Source of the DNA: Lactiplantibacillus brownii | GTDB taxonomy: Bacteria > Bacillota > Bacilli > Lactobacillales > Lactobacillaceae | Assembly: GCF_031085375.1 (NCBI RefSeq) | Contig: NZ_JAVCWF010000001.1 | Span: forward strand, 1,178,001 to 1,242,000 | Direction of reading: 5' to 3' | DNA length: 64,000 nt | Shown here: in pieces, positions 1-8,048 of the stretch | Position numbering within the stretch: position 1 is the stretch's first letter | How the letters are laid out: each line of letters starts with the position of its first letter | Position numbers and translations under genes: made by a program | Notes under the pieces: generated by a model | Database searches by the model: none | The model's input: only the letters and a program-made list of their open reading frames with translations | Told to the model about the DNA's origin: nothing

Positions 1-882
1 GGCCATTTGCCAGTGACGATTCATGGCCGGCCTTTACAGGGAACACATTACGATATGACGGTTGCCAGTGCGCAAGTTAAAAGTGCTTTGATCTTGGCAG
101 CATTACAAGCAAAGACACCTAGCACGATCGTTGAACAGTTACCGACCAGAGACCATACGGAACGGTTACTCAACGCGTTTGGGGCCAAAATTACGACGGC
201 CGTTGATCACCGCACGATTACCGTGCAACCGCAGCCGCAACTTCAGGGACAGACGGTGACGGTTCCAGGTGACCTGTCATAAGCAGCGTTTTTCATCACG
301 GCCGCGAGTATCGTGCCGGGTTCGAAAATCACATTGAAACGGGTTGGACTTAATCCAACGCGCACAGGCTTACTCGATGTCTTAGCGCGAATGGGGGGCA
401 AAATTGAGATTGAGCGTCTCCAAAATCCCGGCGAGCCATTGGGTAATCTAACCGTGACCGCGGCCAAATTACAGCCAATCGACCTTACGGCAGCCGATAT
501 TCCTGCCGTGATTGACGAATTACCTTTAGTGGCACTGCTAGCTGCCACGGCCGACGGAGTGAGCCATATTAGTGGTGCTGGCGAATTACGCGTTAAGGAA
601 ACGGATCGTATTAGCACTATTTGTACGGAATTGCGGAAGTTGGGTGTGGCGATTACGGCACAACCGGACGGCTTCATAATTGACGGTCGGCAACCTTGGC
701 GGCTACAAACGACCCAGATGGACAGTCACGGTGACCATCGCATCGGGATGATGGTGGCGATTGCGGCGTTGAGATTAACGACTTCGTTACAATTAGCGCA
801 AGCGACGGCGATTAATATCTCTTACCCAACGTTTTTTGAAGATCTTCGGCAATTACTGCCGGCAACGGAGGTCTTAGCATGA
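1..882 (+). pseudogene. aroA: 3-phosphoshikimate 1-carboxyvinyltransferase (EPSP synthase), partial and interrupted by a stop codon
   Basis: EPSP synthase joins shikimate-3-phosphate and PEP in the chorismate pathway. The reading frame enters from the left edge and shows the family motifs SAQVKSALIL, GLNPTRTG, ELRVKETDR and GDHRIGM in the right order. It is interrupted at 280-282 by TAA, where the family has a second serine (GDLS-S-AAFF); the frame is the same on both sides, so this is a nonsense change (TCA to TAA fits) and not a frameshift. No good ribosome binding site precedes the next start (about 313), and a protein restarted there would lack the substrate-binding N-terminal half. The stop codon of aroA overlaps the tyrA start by 4 nt, as in an intact operon. 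It is either a strain-specific loss of function or a sequence error. Confidence 0.85.
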
Positions 883-1976
883 CACAAGTGGTCATTCATG
901 GCTTAGGGCTGATTGGTTGCTCGTTAGCGCGAGCGATTAAATTGGGACATCCAGACGTCACTATTGTGGGCAGTGACGTTCAGCCAGCCAGTTTAAGTTA
1001 TGCGAAACAGCATCAATTCGTTGATGAAGTGACGACTGATTTCTCAAAGGCAGCGTTAGACGCAGAAGTGATCATTTTGGCAGGACCCGTTAGTGTGATT
1101 ACGGCTGATTTGGCTACTTTAGCGCAACTGACTTTAAAACCGAACGTTATCGTGACGGATGTTGGGAGTACGAAACAAACAGTGATGGCGGCAGCACAAC
1201 CGCTCCAGCAACAAGGCATCACGTTTATCGGCGGGCACCCGATGGCGGGATCGCATAAATCAGGTGTTGCAGCCGGCCGTGCAGATCTGTTTGAAAACGC
1301 CTTTTACTTTTTAGTTCCCGGAGTCGCGTCAAAAACTGCGGTAGCTCAATTGCAGGAATTGTTAGCGGCCACTAAAGTGAAATGGCTGACGGTGACGCCG
1401 AGACAGCATGATCGTTTGGTGGGGCAATTGAGCCATTTGCCACATGTGGTCGCCGCCGCGTTGGTGAATCAAACGCAATTAGCGTTAGCCGATTCACCCA
1501 TGGGACTACGTTTAGCCGCGGGAGGTTTCAAAAGTGTTACCCGGATTGCGTCATCAGATCCGACGATGTGGACCGCCATTCTATTGAACAATCCAACGGT
1601 AGTGGTCAGTCAATTGCAGGCGTTCAGCGCTGAATTGGCGACGGTCACTACGGCGATTGAAGCCGGCGATGGGCAAGCGTTAACCGAATTTTTTACGGCC
1701 GCCAAAACGACACGGGATCATTTAGGACCCGAACATTTAGGCAGTTTACCAAACTTTTACGATTTATTTATCAATATTCCGGATCGAGCGGGGGCGATTG
1801 CGGCGGTGACGCAGCGTTTAGCTCAGGCAAATTTAAGTTTAGTCAATATTCATATTTTAGAGATTCGTGAAGAAGTGGATGGGGTGCTACAGCTGACTTT
1901 TGGCAACGCTGCGACCCATGATGCTGCGGTGGCGTTGTTAGCTGCCGCCGACTATCAGATTGTGAGGAAACGTTAA
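879..1976 (+). CDS. tyrA: Prephenate dehydrogenase with C-terminal ACT domain
   Basis: Converts prephenate to 4-hydroxyphenylpyruvate with NAD, the committed step to tyrosine. The N-terminal Rossmann fold has GLGLIGCSLA (residues 8-17), the substrate region has GGHPMAGSHKSG (about 118-129), and a helical dimerization domain follows. The last 75 or so residues (from about 290, FYDLFINIPDRAGAI) form an ACT domain, which in this family usually mediates tyrosine feedback. The length, 365 aa, is normal for the ACT-fused Firmicutes type. The ATG overlaps the aroA stop (ATGA) and its stop shares one base with the aroK ATG, so the three genes are translationally coupled. Confidence 0.93.
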   Translation: MTQVVIHGLGLIGCSLARAIKLGHPDVTIVGSDVQPASLSYAKQHQFVDEVTTDFSKAALDAEVIILAGPVSVITADLATLAQLTLKPNVIVTDVGSTKQTVMAAAQPLQQQGITFIGGHPMAGSHKSGVAAGRADLFENAFYFLVPGVASKTAVAQLQELLAATKVKWLTVTPRQHDRLVGQLSHLPHVVAAALVNQTQLALADSPMGLRLAAGGFKSVTRIASSDPTMWTAILLNNPTVVVSQLQAFSAELATVTTAIEAGDGQALTEFFTAAKTTRDHLGPEHLGSLPNFYDLFINIPDRAGAIAAVTQRLAQANLSLVNIHILEIREEVDGVLQLTFGNAATHDAAVALLAAADYQIVRKR

Positions 1977-2500
1977 TGGAAGCAATTTTAATTGGATTTA
2001 TGGGTAGTGGCAAGACGACGGTGGGCCGCTTGTTAGCGCAACAGTTGCAAACGACGCACGCCGATTTAGATGAGTTGATTGTGGCACGTGCGGGGCAGCC
2101 GATTACGGCAATTTTTGAGCAGCAGGGTGAGGCTTACTTTCGGCAAGCGGAACATGTGACCCTCAAAGCGGCTTTAAAACAGCCCGGAATACTTTCCACG
2201 GGCGGTGGCACGGCCACAATTGCAGCGAATGTGGCGATTTTGATGGCGAGTTCGACCCCGGTGATTTGGTTGGATGCGACCGACGCAACGATTTTAGCGC
2301 GGGTCGCGGCGGATGCTGGTCGGCCATTAGTGAATTCGTTGGATTTGGCAGCGTTGCTACAATTGAAGCAGCAACGTGCAGCATGGTATGCTCAGGCCGC
2401 CGACTTAGTGATATCGACGGATGCGTTAACGCCGGCAGAAATTTGTCATGAGATTGTGACTTGGCTGGCACAGCCCACACAACTTGCTGCACAGGGATAG
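1976..2500 (+). CDS. aroK: Shikimate kinase
   Basis: Phosphorylates shikimate at O3 with ATP; cytoplasmic, the step before EPSP synthase. The P-loop GFMGSGKTTVGR is at residues 7-18, the shikimate-binding aspartate is in DLDELI (about 31-36), the GGG motif follows in LSTGGGTA, and the lid arginine is in DAGRPL. The length of 174 aa is typical. It is the last gene of the aro cluster: the start codon shares its A with the tyrA stop and a strong terminator follows at once. With aroA upstream broken, the kinase product would have no downstream enzyme unless another EPSP synthase exists elsewhere. Confidence 0.93.
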   Translation: MEAILIGFMGSGKTTVGRLLAQQLQTTHADLDELIVARAGQPITAIFEQQGEAYFRQAEHVTLKAALKQPGILSTGGGTATIAANVAILMASSTPVIWLDATDATILARVAADAGRPLVNSLDLAALLQLKQQRAAWYAQAADLVISTDALTPAEICHEIVTWLAQPTQLAAQG

Positions 2501-2502
2501 AC

Positions 2503-2545
2503 CTAAAAAAGTTGCGACTGATTTAGTCAGACGCAACTTTTTTAG
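2503..2545. terminator. Bidirectional rho-independent terminator between aroK and tetR
   Basis: A 14-bp perfect stem (2503-2516 with 2532-2545) has an A tract on the left and a T tract on the right, so it can stop the aro operon rightward and the TetR gene leftward. It overlaps the 3' end of the TetR gene. Confidence 0.9.
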
Positions 2546-3116
2546 TAGGATAGAATTCCGGTAAAGCTTGTTCAATCATGCGACTGACAAACTGTACCGT
2601 GAATTCAACGCAAGCGGGATCATCAGCATTGAGTAAAGCTGGTTTTACGAGTAAACCAATCATACCGTTTAGCAAGAAATCAAGCTTGATATCATTGGTT
2701 TGGTTGGGAGTGAGCTTTCCAACCGCATAGATTGCCTGCTTAAAAGCGGCTAACAGGACTTGTGGGAAATCAGTTGCAAAACGGCTGTTCTCAGGCTTCA
2801 ACAGCGCCAATTGATCGGCTGTTGGTGTTGGCGTGTCACCAAATAAAAATTCACGGACAAAGGTGCGACTATGCGTAAATAATAATGGATAAGCTGTGGA
2901 ATTTGCGGCACTTTGCTGCGCGAATTCTGCCAACACTTCATCATAAAGAGCATAAATATCAGGGTAATGTAAGTAAAAGGTGCCTTTATTGATCAAGGCC
3001 AGCTGCGTGAGTTCAGTAATCGTAATTTTATTGACTGGCTTTTTAACGATTAACTGGTTGAAGGCGGTCTTGATGGCCCGCTTAGTTTTGATCACGCGTA
3101 AATCAGTTTTAGCCAT
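2523..3116 (-). CDS. TetR/AcrR-family transcriptional regulator
   Basis: DNA-binding repressor of 197 aa. Residues 1-55 form the TetR helix-turn-helix, including ITITELTQLALINKGTFYLH, which matches the family pattern I-x-ELxxxAxIxKGTFYxHF. The C-terminal ligand domain is divergent and gives no hint of the inducer. It is read away from a small gene of unknown role, and the 135-bp gap between them holds a 10-bp inverted repeat that probably binds this protein. An autoregulated divergent pair is the likeliest arrangement, but the target set is not visible. Confidence 0.87.
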   Translation of the reverse strand: MAKTDLRVIKTKRAIKTAFNQLIVKKPVNKITITELTQLALINKGTFYLHYPDIYALYDEVLAEFAQQSAANSTAYPLLFTHSRTFVREFLFGDTPTPTADQLALLKPENSRFATDFPQVLLAAFKQAIYAVGKLTPNQTNDIKLDFLLNGMIGLLVKPALLNADDPACVEFTVQFVSRMIEQALPEFYPTKKVASD

Positions 3117-3133
3117 GAGGAGTCCCTTCTGAG

Positions 3134-3165
3134 TTAATGAACAATTTTAACGAAGTGTTCATTAA
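3134..3165. promoter_or_regulatory. Inverted-repeat operator candidate for the TetR regulator
   Basis: TTAATGAACA (3134-3143) and its exact reverse complement TGTTCATTAA (3156-3165) are separated by 12 nt, just upstream of the TetR start. TetR proteins usually bind such palindromes in their own promoter. Autoregulation is inferred. Confidence 0.6.
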
Positions 3166-3189
3166 ACATCGTTTGGTTGATTATGTCGA

Positions 3190-3218
3190 TTGTTCAGCGG
3201 CACTTAATTTTGTAAACT
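3190..3218 (+). promoter_or_regulatory. Sigma-A type promoter for the small gene at 3252
   Basis: TTGTTC, a 17-nt spacer and TAAACT stand about 30 nt before the ribosome binding site of the small gene. Both boxes differ from consensus, so this is tentative. Confidence 0.4.
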
Positions 3219-3251
3219 AAGGCTATCGTTAAAACACAAGGAGTGATAAAA

Positions 3252-3425
3252 ATGTTAACAAAATATCAAATTGGTGATCTCGTCAACGCAAAAATCGGTA
3301 AGGCAACATTAGTCGGGGTGATTGTTTACAAAGATACCAAACATGAGCGATACTTAGTGCGCGTAAACGGCACCCAACAACTATATTACACTGAAACGGA
3401 ATTAACGCCATATTTAAAGCATTAA
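3252..3425 (+). CDS. Small conserved-looking protein of unknown function (57 aa)
   Basis: A 57-aa protein with a compact mixed beta pattern (KYQIGDLVNAKIGKA, then GVIVYKDTKHERYLVRV). It has no signal peptide or membrane segment. An in-frame GTG lies at 3243, but the ribosome binding site AAGGAG (3238-3243) overlaps it, so the ATG at 3252 with 8-nt spacing is preferred. The sequence resembles small single-domain proteins that regulate or bind through an SH3-like barrel, but I do not recognise the family. It is divergent from the TetR gene and may be one of its targets. Confidence 0.7.
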   Translation: MLTKYQIGDLVNAKIGKATLVGVIVYKDTKHERYLVRVNGTQQLYYTETELTPYLKH

Positions 3426-3447
3426 ACTAGGGGACCATAGATCCCCA

Positions 3448-3612
3448 AATTAGCTTGCCACTTCGGTTGGGCTGGACTGATGCTGGAACGTGGTGGCCAC
3501 GTTTGTGAGCCAAAAGGCGGTCTCACAAGCCGGGCTTTCTCTAAGCTGGAAAACCACCAGCCAAGAGAAACTTCACCACTGAGCATCATCCAGCCCAACC
3601 TGCGCTAATCAG
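3448..3612 (+). repeat. Structured intergenic repeat family A, copy 1
   Basis: About 165 nt, nearly identical to the reverse complement of 13238-13400. The ends pair (GGTTGGGCTGGA with TCCAGCCCAACC). Inside, GATGCT/AGCATC, GTGGTG/CACCAC, TGTGAG/CTCACA and TTTCTCT/AGAGAAA also pair, giving a branched fold. No coding frame is supported. It may be a MITE-like element or a structured RNA. Confidence 0.75.
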
Positions 3613-3689
3613 TGCTTCTTAATATCAATTGAATTTTGGAGATACTAAGATTACCAATACTTTGATTACAACCACTATCTAACGTCGGA

Positions 3690-3845
3690 GTGGACCAGTT
3701 CGTTTGCCGTGTCGAGATACTTAGCTGGGTGAGTTTACCCAGGTTAGTGTCTGGCCGACTTTTAAAACGTGATTTTCGGTTTGAAAGCGCCCTGCAGACC
3801 GGTTTTTGGCTGCAGGTCTGCCTCACAGCAAACGTACTGGTCCAC
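3690..3845. other. Long structured hairpin (type C), single copy in the window
   Basis: GTGGACCAGT plus GTTTGC (3690-3707) pairs with GCAAAC plus ACTGGTCCAC (3828-3845). Inside are two further hairpins, CTGGGT/ACCCAG and GCAGACC/GGTCTGC. It lies beyond the mntH stop codon, just after repeat A1; overlapping reading frames have no ribosome binding site. It could form a terminator-like 3' structure for mntH or be a repeat whose other copies lie outside the window. Confidence 0.55.
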
Positions 3846-3892
3846 GTAGACGGACAATTAATGTACTATTTTAATAAGATGCGCCCATTTGC

Positions 3893-5215
3893 CTACAAAC
3901 TGATTATTAGGTAAATATTCAAAGCAGTGATAATCGTTGCTAGGAGATAGCCAAAATTAGTCGTTAACTTGGAATTGACGTGTTTACCCATCAATTTAGT
4001 TTGGCTAGTGAGGGCGACCATCGGAAACAAAGTGAATGGCAACGCAACACTTAACGCAACTTGCGCCGTAATAATTAAATTTTCAAAAGCCTGATCACTA
4101 AAACCGACCAACCCGCCAATAATCAAAATTGGAATCAATGTGACCAACCGAGTTAATAGCCGGCGTTGCCACAAAGGTAAGCGAATGTGAAGATAACCTT
4201 CCATCACAATTTGTCCGGCTAGGGTACTGGTAATTGAAGAAATCAGACCAGTAATGAGTAGGGCAAAGGCAAAGAGGCCGCTCATCAGCGAGCTGGCTAA
4301 ATGACCTACCATGGCTGGATTCTTTAGCCCGTTGAACACAGCTTCAAGACTGGCAAGATGTGACGTCTGACCGAAAAACAAGGCGCCACCAAGAATCAAT
4401 AATAAGGCATTGATTAAGAAGGCGGCAATCAGGTGCACCGTCGAATCCCAGTTGGCAAAGCGTAATGCTTCTTGAACTTGGGCTGGATTATGGGTATCGT
4501 AACGGCGACTCTGAGCTAGGGACGAGTGCAAGTACAAATTATGCGGCATGATGGTCGCCCCTAAGATGCCTAGGCTTAAAATCAAGGCTTGATGGTTTTT
4601 AAAAATGAGGGAACTTGGAAGTAATCCGGTGGCAACTGCGCCAGCTGCCACGTGTGCTCGGCTGACTTCGATCCCGAAAATAATGCCAACGGTCAGGATG
4701 GCTGCGAGTACAATAAATTCAATACGGCGAATGCCAAATCGTAAAAACACCAGGACAATCAGGACATCGCCAATGGTGAGTAGGATGCCGAATAACAGTG
4801 GTAAACCAATCAATAACTTTAGCGCAATGGCGGTCCCAATCACGCCAGTTAAATCGGTGGCCATCATGGCAATTTCATTTAAGATCCAGGCAGCGTAACG
4901 AATCGGTTTTGGCAAGTGGCTGGCGATTGCTTGCGCTAAATCTTGTCGGGCCACCACGCCTAATTTAATGGCAAGTGCCTGCATAAACATGGCGACGATG
5001 ATGGCTAACGCCAGCACGGACAGCAGTCGATATTGAAATTGACCGCCACCGGCTAACGAGGTCAACCAGTTGCCTGGGTCCATATAACCCACGGCAACTA
5101 GCGCTCCCGGACCACTATAGGCAAGAAACTTTTGCCAAAAAGCGGTTTGATAAACGTCTGGTACGGCAACACTCTGATTAATTTCCGCAAGACTTTTTTC
5201 AGTTGGTTTCGACAT
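3893..5215 (-). CDS. mntH: Nramp-family divalent metal (Mn/Fe) transporter
   Basis: Proton-coupled Mn2+/Fe2+ importer in the cytoplasmic membrane. The metal-binding motif DPGNW is at residues 46-50 (first membrane helix) and the second motif MPHNLYLHSS is in helix 6; about 11 hydrophobic segments fit the LeuT-like fold. The length of 440 aa is normal. The gene follows hemH on the same strand and its ATG overlaps the hemH 3' end by 17 nt, so the two form one transcript. Lactobacilli of the plantarum group carry several Nramp paralogues, so the exact paralogue is not certain. No MntR box was recognised because the operon promoter lies before hemH. Confidence 0.9.
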   Translation of the reverse strand: MSKPTEKSLAEINQSVAVPDVYQTAFWQKFLAYSGPGALVAVGYMDPGNWLTSLAGGGQFQYRLLSVLALAIIVAMFMQALAIKLGVVARQDLAQAIASHLPKPIRYAAWILNEIAMMATDLTGVIGTAIALKLLIGLPLLFGILLTIGDVLIVLVFLRFGIRRIEFIVLAAILTVGIIFGIEVSRAHVAAGAVATGLLPSSLIFKNHQALILSLGILGATIMPHNLYLHSSLAQSRRYDTHNPAQVQEALRFANWDSTVHLIAAFLINALLLILGGALFFGQTSHLASLEAVFNGLKNPAMVGHLASSLMSGLFAFALLITGLISSITSTLAGQIVMEGYLHIRLPLWQRRLLTRLVTLIPILIIGGLVGFSDQAFENLIITAQVALSVALPFTLFPMVALTSQTKLMGKHVNSKLTTNFGYLLATIITALNIYLIISL

Positions 5216-6164
5216 GTTGCGATTGCGCCTCCCACCAACGCCGTGCTAAGTCGGCTAAAAATTGGCTGAATTTAGGATCAGCGTTCATTGGTGAAACGAG
5301 GTCAAAACGATCGCCGCCGGTAGCTTTAAAGGTCTGATAATTTTGAACATAGTCTTCCTCAATGGTTTCCAAACAGTCCACCACAAATGAAGGGGTCACA
5401 ATGAGAACGTCACGTTTACCAAGTTCGACCAGTTGCATTAATTCATTTTTTAAATAAGGCTTTAGCCACGGCATTGGGCCAAATTTGGATTGATAAGCGG
5501 TGATCACTTTATCTGCTGGTAAGTCCGGTAAAAGGGCGCAAGTTTTGGCCGTGGTGGCGAGACATTCTTGTTGATACGGATCGCCATGGCGGACCATTGC
5601 GGTTGGGATACTATGGTAGCTAAAAATAACCGCATCATAATGATGTTGTTGATAAGCCTGCCACACTTTGTGAGCTAGCAACTGCAAATAAACGGGCTCT
5701 TCATAAAAATGTTTAATAATGGTGATGGGGACGCCGGCTGCTTCGGCTTGGCTAATGATACCTTGATGCGTACTTTGAGTGAATTGTGGGAAAAGCGGCA
5801 AGACAATCGTTTGTTGACAACCAGCGGCGGCCATTGATTTCAAGGTTGTGGCAATGTTGGGCTGACCATAAGTCATGGCAAGGCGTACATCAAAATCGGG
5901 CAGGTCGGCTTGGACTAGGTCACGAATCGCTTGCGTATGGACAATTAATGGCGAACCAGCGGGCAACCAACTGTCGCGATAAAAAGTCGCCGAACGCCAA
6001 GCCCGTAATGGTAAAATAATCCCTCGTAGCAGGGGTTGCCAAAGCGCGGCCGGCATTTCGATCACGCTGGGGTCACTCAAGAATACTTTCAAATATTGCT
6101 TCACATCCGCAGTTTCGGGTGTTGCCGGCGAACCAAGATTGACTAATAATAAACCCTTTTCCAT
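5199..6164 (-). CDS. hemH: Ferrochelatase (proto- or coproporphyrin chelatase)
   Basis: Inserts Fe2+ into a porphyrin to make heme. The ATG at 6164 is chosen because GGGAGGG precedes it by 6 nt, giving 321 aa; the longer frame upstream has no ribosome site. Motifs are LVNLGSP at the start, the catalytic histidine in FSYHSIP, and the acidic metal path in DCLETIEED. FSYHSIP, PWLKPYL and DCLETIEE look more like the proteobacterial ferrochelatase pattern than the Bacillus one, as I recall them, so horizontal origin is possible. No other heme gene is nearby, so it may act on a scavenged porphyrin. It is co-transcribed with mntH. Confidence 0.9.
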   Translation of the reverse strand: MEKGLLLVNLGSPATPETADVKQYLKVFLSDPSVIEMPAALWQPLLRGIILPLRAWRSATFYRDSWLPAGSPLIVHTQAIRDLVQADLPDFDVRLAMTYGQPNIATTLKSMAAAGCQQTIVLPLFPQFTQSTHQGIISQAEAAGVPITIIKHFYEEPVYLQLLAHKVWQAYQQHHYDAVIFSYHSIPTAMVRHGDPYQQECLATTAKTCALLPDLPADKVITAYQSKFGPMPWLKPYLKNELMQLVELGKRDVLIVTPSFVVDCLETIEEDYVQNYQTFKATGGDRFDLVSPMNADPKFSQFLADLARRWWEAQSQHVETN

Positions 6165-6310
6165 TGCAATCCCTCCCAAAAATTTACTCGCTTTTATCAT
6201 AGCATAATTATTTTTATTAAGTGGGTGAAAGGTGACGACTGGCAACGGTTATCAGGTGATAACTGCTAGCTTAGTTGGTTAGGATAACAAAAATTCAGTT
6301 TGTCGGACTA

Positions 6311-6355
6311 AAAAATGATCGAGTGGGCCAACTCAAGGCCGTCTCGATCATTTTT
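6311..6355. terminator. Rho-independent terminator after als
   Basis: A 13-bp perfect stem (AAAAATGATCGAG with CTCGATCATTTTT) lies downstream of the leftward als gene. The A tract on the left becomes a T tract on the minus strand. Confidence 0.8.
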
Positions 6356-6378
6356 AAGGCTGGTGACGAAATTGCGAA

Positions 6379-8046
6379 CTAAAGGCGAATCGTGGTATTA
6401 CCCAGCTTTTTGATGAGTTTCAAATTTTCACGATAATCAACCGGAACCGTGATGATATGCACACCAGTCTTGGCAGCGACCGCCGTCGCCAACATCTGTT
6501 TAAAGTCGGCGGCGTGTTCAACACGATAACCCACTGCACCGAAACTTTCGGCGTATTTGACAAAGTCGGGATTATTAAAATCGACTTCATCGTGGTGCTG
6601 CAATTCCATATCCATCTTCCATTTGATGAGGCCGTACGAAGCATCCTCCCAAATGACGATGACCAAATGTAGCTTTTCACGGATGGCGGTTTCGATCTCT
6701 TGTGAATTCATCATGAAACTGCCGTCACCCATAACTGCGACCACGGTTCGGTCAGGATAAGCCAATTTGGCACCGAGTGCGCCAGGTAACGTCCAAGCCA
6801 TTGTGGAGAGACCGTTATCAATCAAACAAGTATTTGGCAGGTAGGTCTGATAAAGTCGCGCCATCCACATCTTCACTGCTCCCGTATCAACCAAGACGAT
6901 GTCATCGTCTGCTAAAACGGCACGCGTATCATTGACTATTTTTTGTGGCAGCATTGGAATCGCGTCACTCTTAGCACCGGTGGCCAATTCTTTTTGAATC
7001 ATTTCACGAATCAGTGGTTTACGATGATCAAAATGAATATCTTGTTCCTGTAAGGCTTGAATTAAGGCAGCCAAGCTTGGGCGGATATTGGCGATGATAT
7101 TCAACGTCACATCGTAGTGACTATCCGTGTCCTGACGAAACATATTGATATGAATGATTTTTTTATCGCCCCGCGGATTGATCTTTTTGGGATCAAACTG
7201 CTGGATGGAAAAACCAATTGCGATAATCAAATCGGATTCTTCGAAGGCAAAGTTCTCGTAATCTTTACGCATAAAACCGACGACGCCTAAGGCATTCTTA
7301 TGGCGATCAGAGAGGACGCCCTTACTCATGAAAGTCGTGGCAACCGGAATATTTAATAGCTCGCTAAGTTGTTGGACATATTGTTCAGCGTGCTTCCAAG
7401 TGACGCCATCACCCGCCAAAATGATGGGGTGCTTGGCCGCCGCGATGAGTTTGACAGCCCGGTCGATATCACTAGCCGTTGGTTGGGTAACCGAAATTGG
7501 CGCAATCGGCAGCGGTCGACTAGTCGGATCAGCAGGTGCTACTTCGACATCTTGCGGGATCGATAGGTACGTGGCCCCAGGTTTGTCACGTTTTGAAATG
7601 GAGAAAGCTTTACGAACCATTTCTGGCACTGCACGAGTGGTGAGGACCATCCGTGCGTATTGGGTCACCGGCTTGAACATGGAAACGAGGTCAATGACTT
7701 GATGGGATTCCTTGTGGAGTCGATCCAACCCACCTTGAGCGCTGATGGCAACGAGCGGGGTGGAATTCGTTTCAGCATCGGCAACGCCTAATAACAAGTT
7801 AATGGCACCCGGACCCAGAGTAGCCACGCAGACACCAGGATTTCCCGTGAGTCGACCATAAACGCTAGCCATAAATGAGGCGCCTTGTTCATGGCGCGTG
7901 AGAATAAAAGTAATTTTTTCAGAGTGATTGATGGCATCGACGAGATGAATATTTTCTTCGCCAGGAATACCAAAAACGTACTTCACTCCTTCATTTTCTA
8001 AACAGTCAACCAATAACTCAGCAGTATTCTTACTAATAGTTTCCAT
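6379..8046 (-). CDS. als: Acetolactate synthase, catabolic AlsS-like ThDP enzyme
   Basis: Condenses two pyruvates to 2-acetolactate, the entry to acetoin. It is a three-domain ThDP enzyme: the N-terminal PYR domain has the catalytic glutamate in RHEQGASFMA (E53), and the C-terminal PP domain has GDGSFMMNSQEIETA and ends with NPDFVKYAESFGA and TVPVDYREN, which match AlsS. The asparagine usual in the metal-binding GDG...N motif appears replaced (IVIWEDASYG), as in some AlsS relatives. No small regulatory subunit follows, as expected for the catabolic form. It starts 2 nt after mmuP, with its ribosome site inside mmuP. Pyruvate oxidase or a related ThDP enzyme is the alternative. Confidence 0.83.
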   Translation of the reverse strand: METISKNTAELLVDCLENEGVKYVFGIPGEENIHLVDAINHSEKITFILTRHEQGASFMASVYGRLTGNPGVCVATLGPGAINLLLGVADAETNSTPLVAISAQGGLDRLHKESHQVIDLVSMFKPVTQYARMVLTTRAVPEMVRKAFSISKRDKPGATYLSIPQDVEVAPADPTSRPLPIAPISVTQPTASDIDRAVKLIAAAKHPIILAGDGVTWKHAEQYVQQLSELLNIPVATTFMSKGVLSDRHKNALGVVGFMRKDYENFAFEESDLIIAIGFSIQQFDPKKINPRGDKKIIHINMFRQDTDSHYDVTLNIIANIRPSLAALIQALQEQDIHFDHRKPLIREMIQKELATGAKSDAIPMLPQKIVNDTRAVLADDDIVLVDTGAVKMWMARLYQTYLPNTCLIDNGLSTMAWTLPGALGAKLAYPDRTVVAVMGDGSFMMNSQEIETAIREKLHLVIVIWEDASYGLIKWKMDMELQHHDEVDFNNPDFVKYAESFGAVGYRVEHAADFKQMLATAVAAKTGVHIITVPVDYRENLKLIKKLGNTTIRL

Positions 8047-8048
8047 AA

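Noticed and set aside
3690..3914. Open frames on both strands across the type C hairpin
   Set aside because: They mirror the inverted repeat, lack ribosome sites, and one runs into the mntH 3' end.
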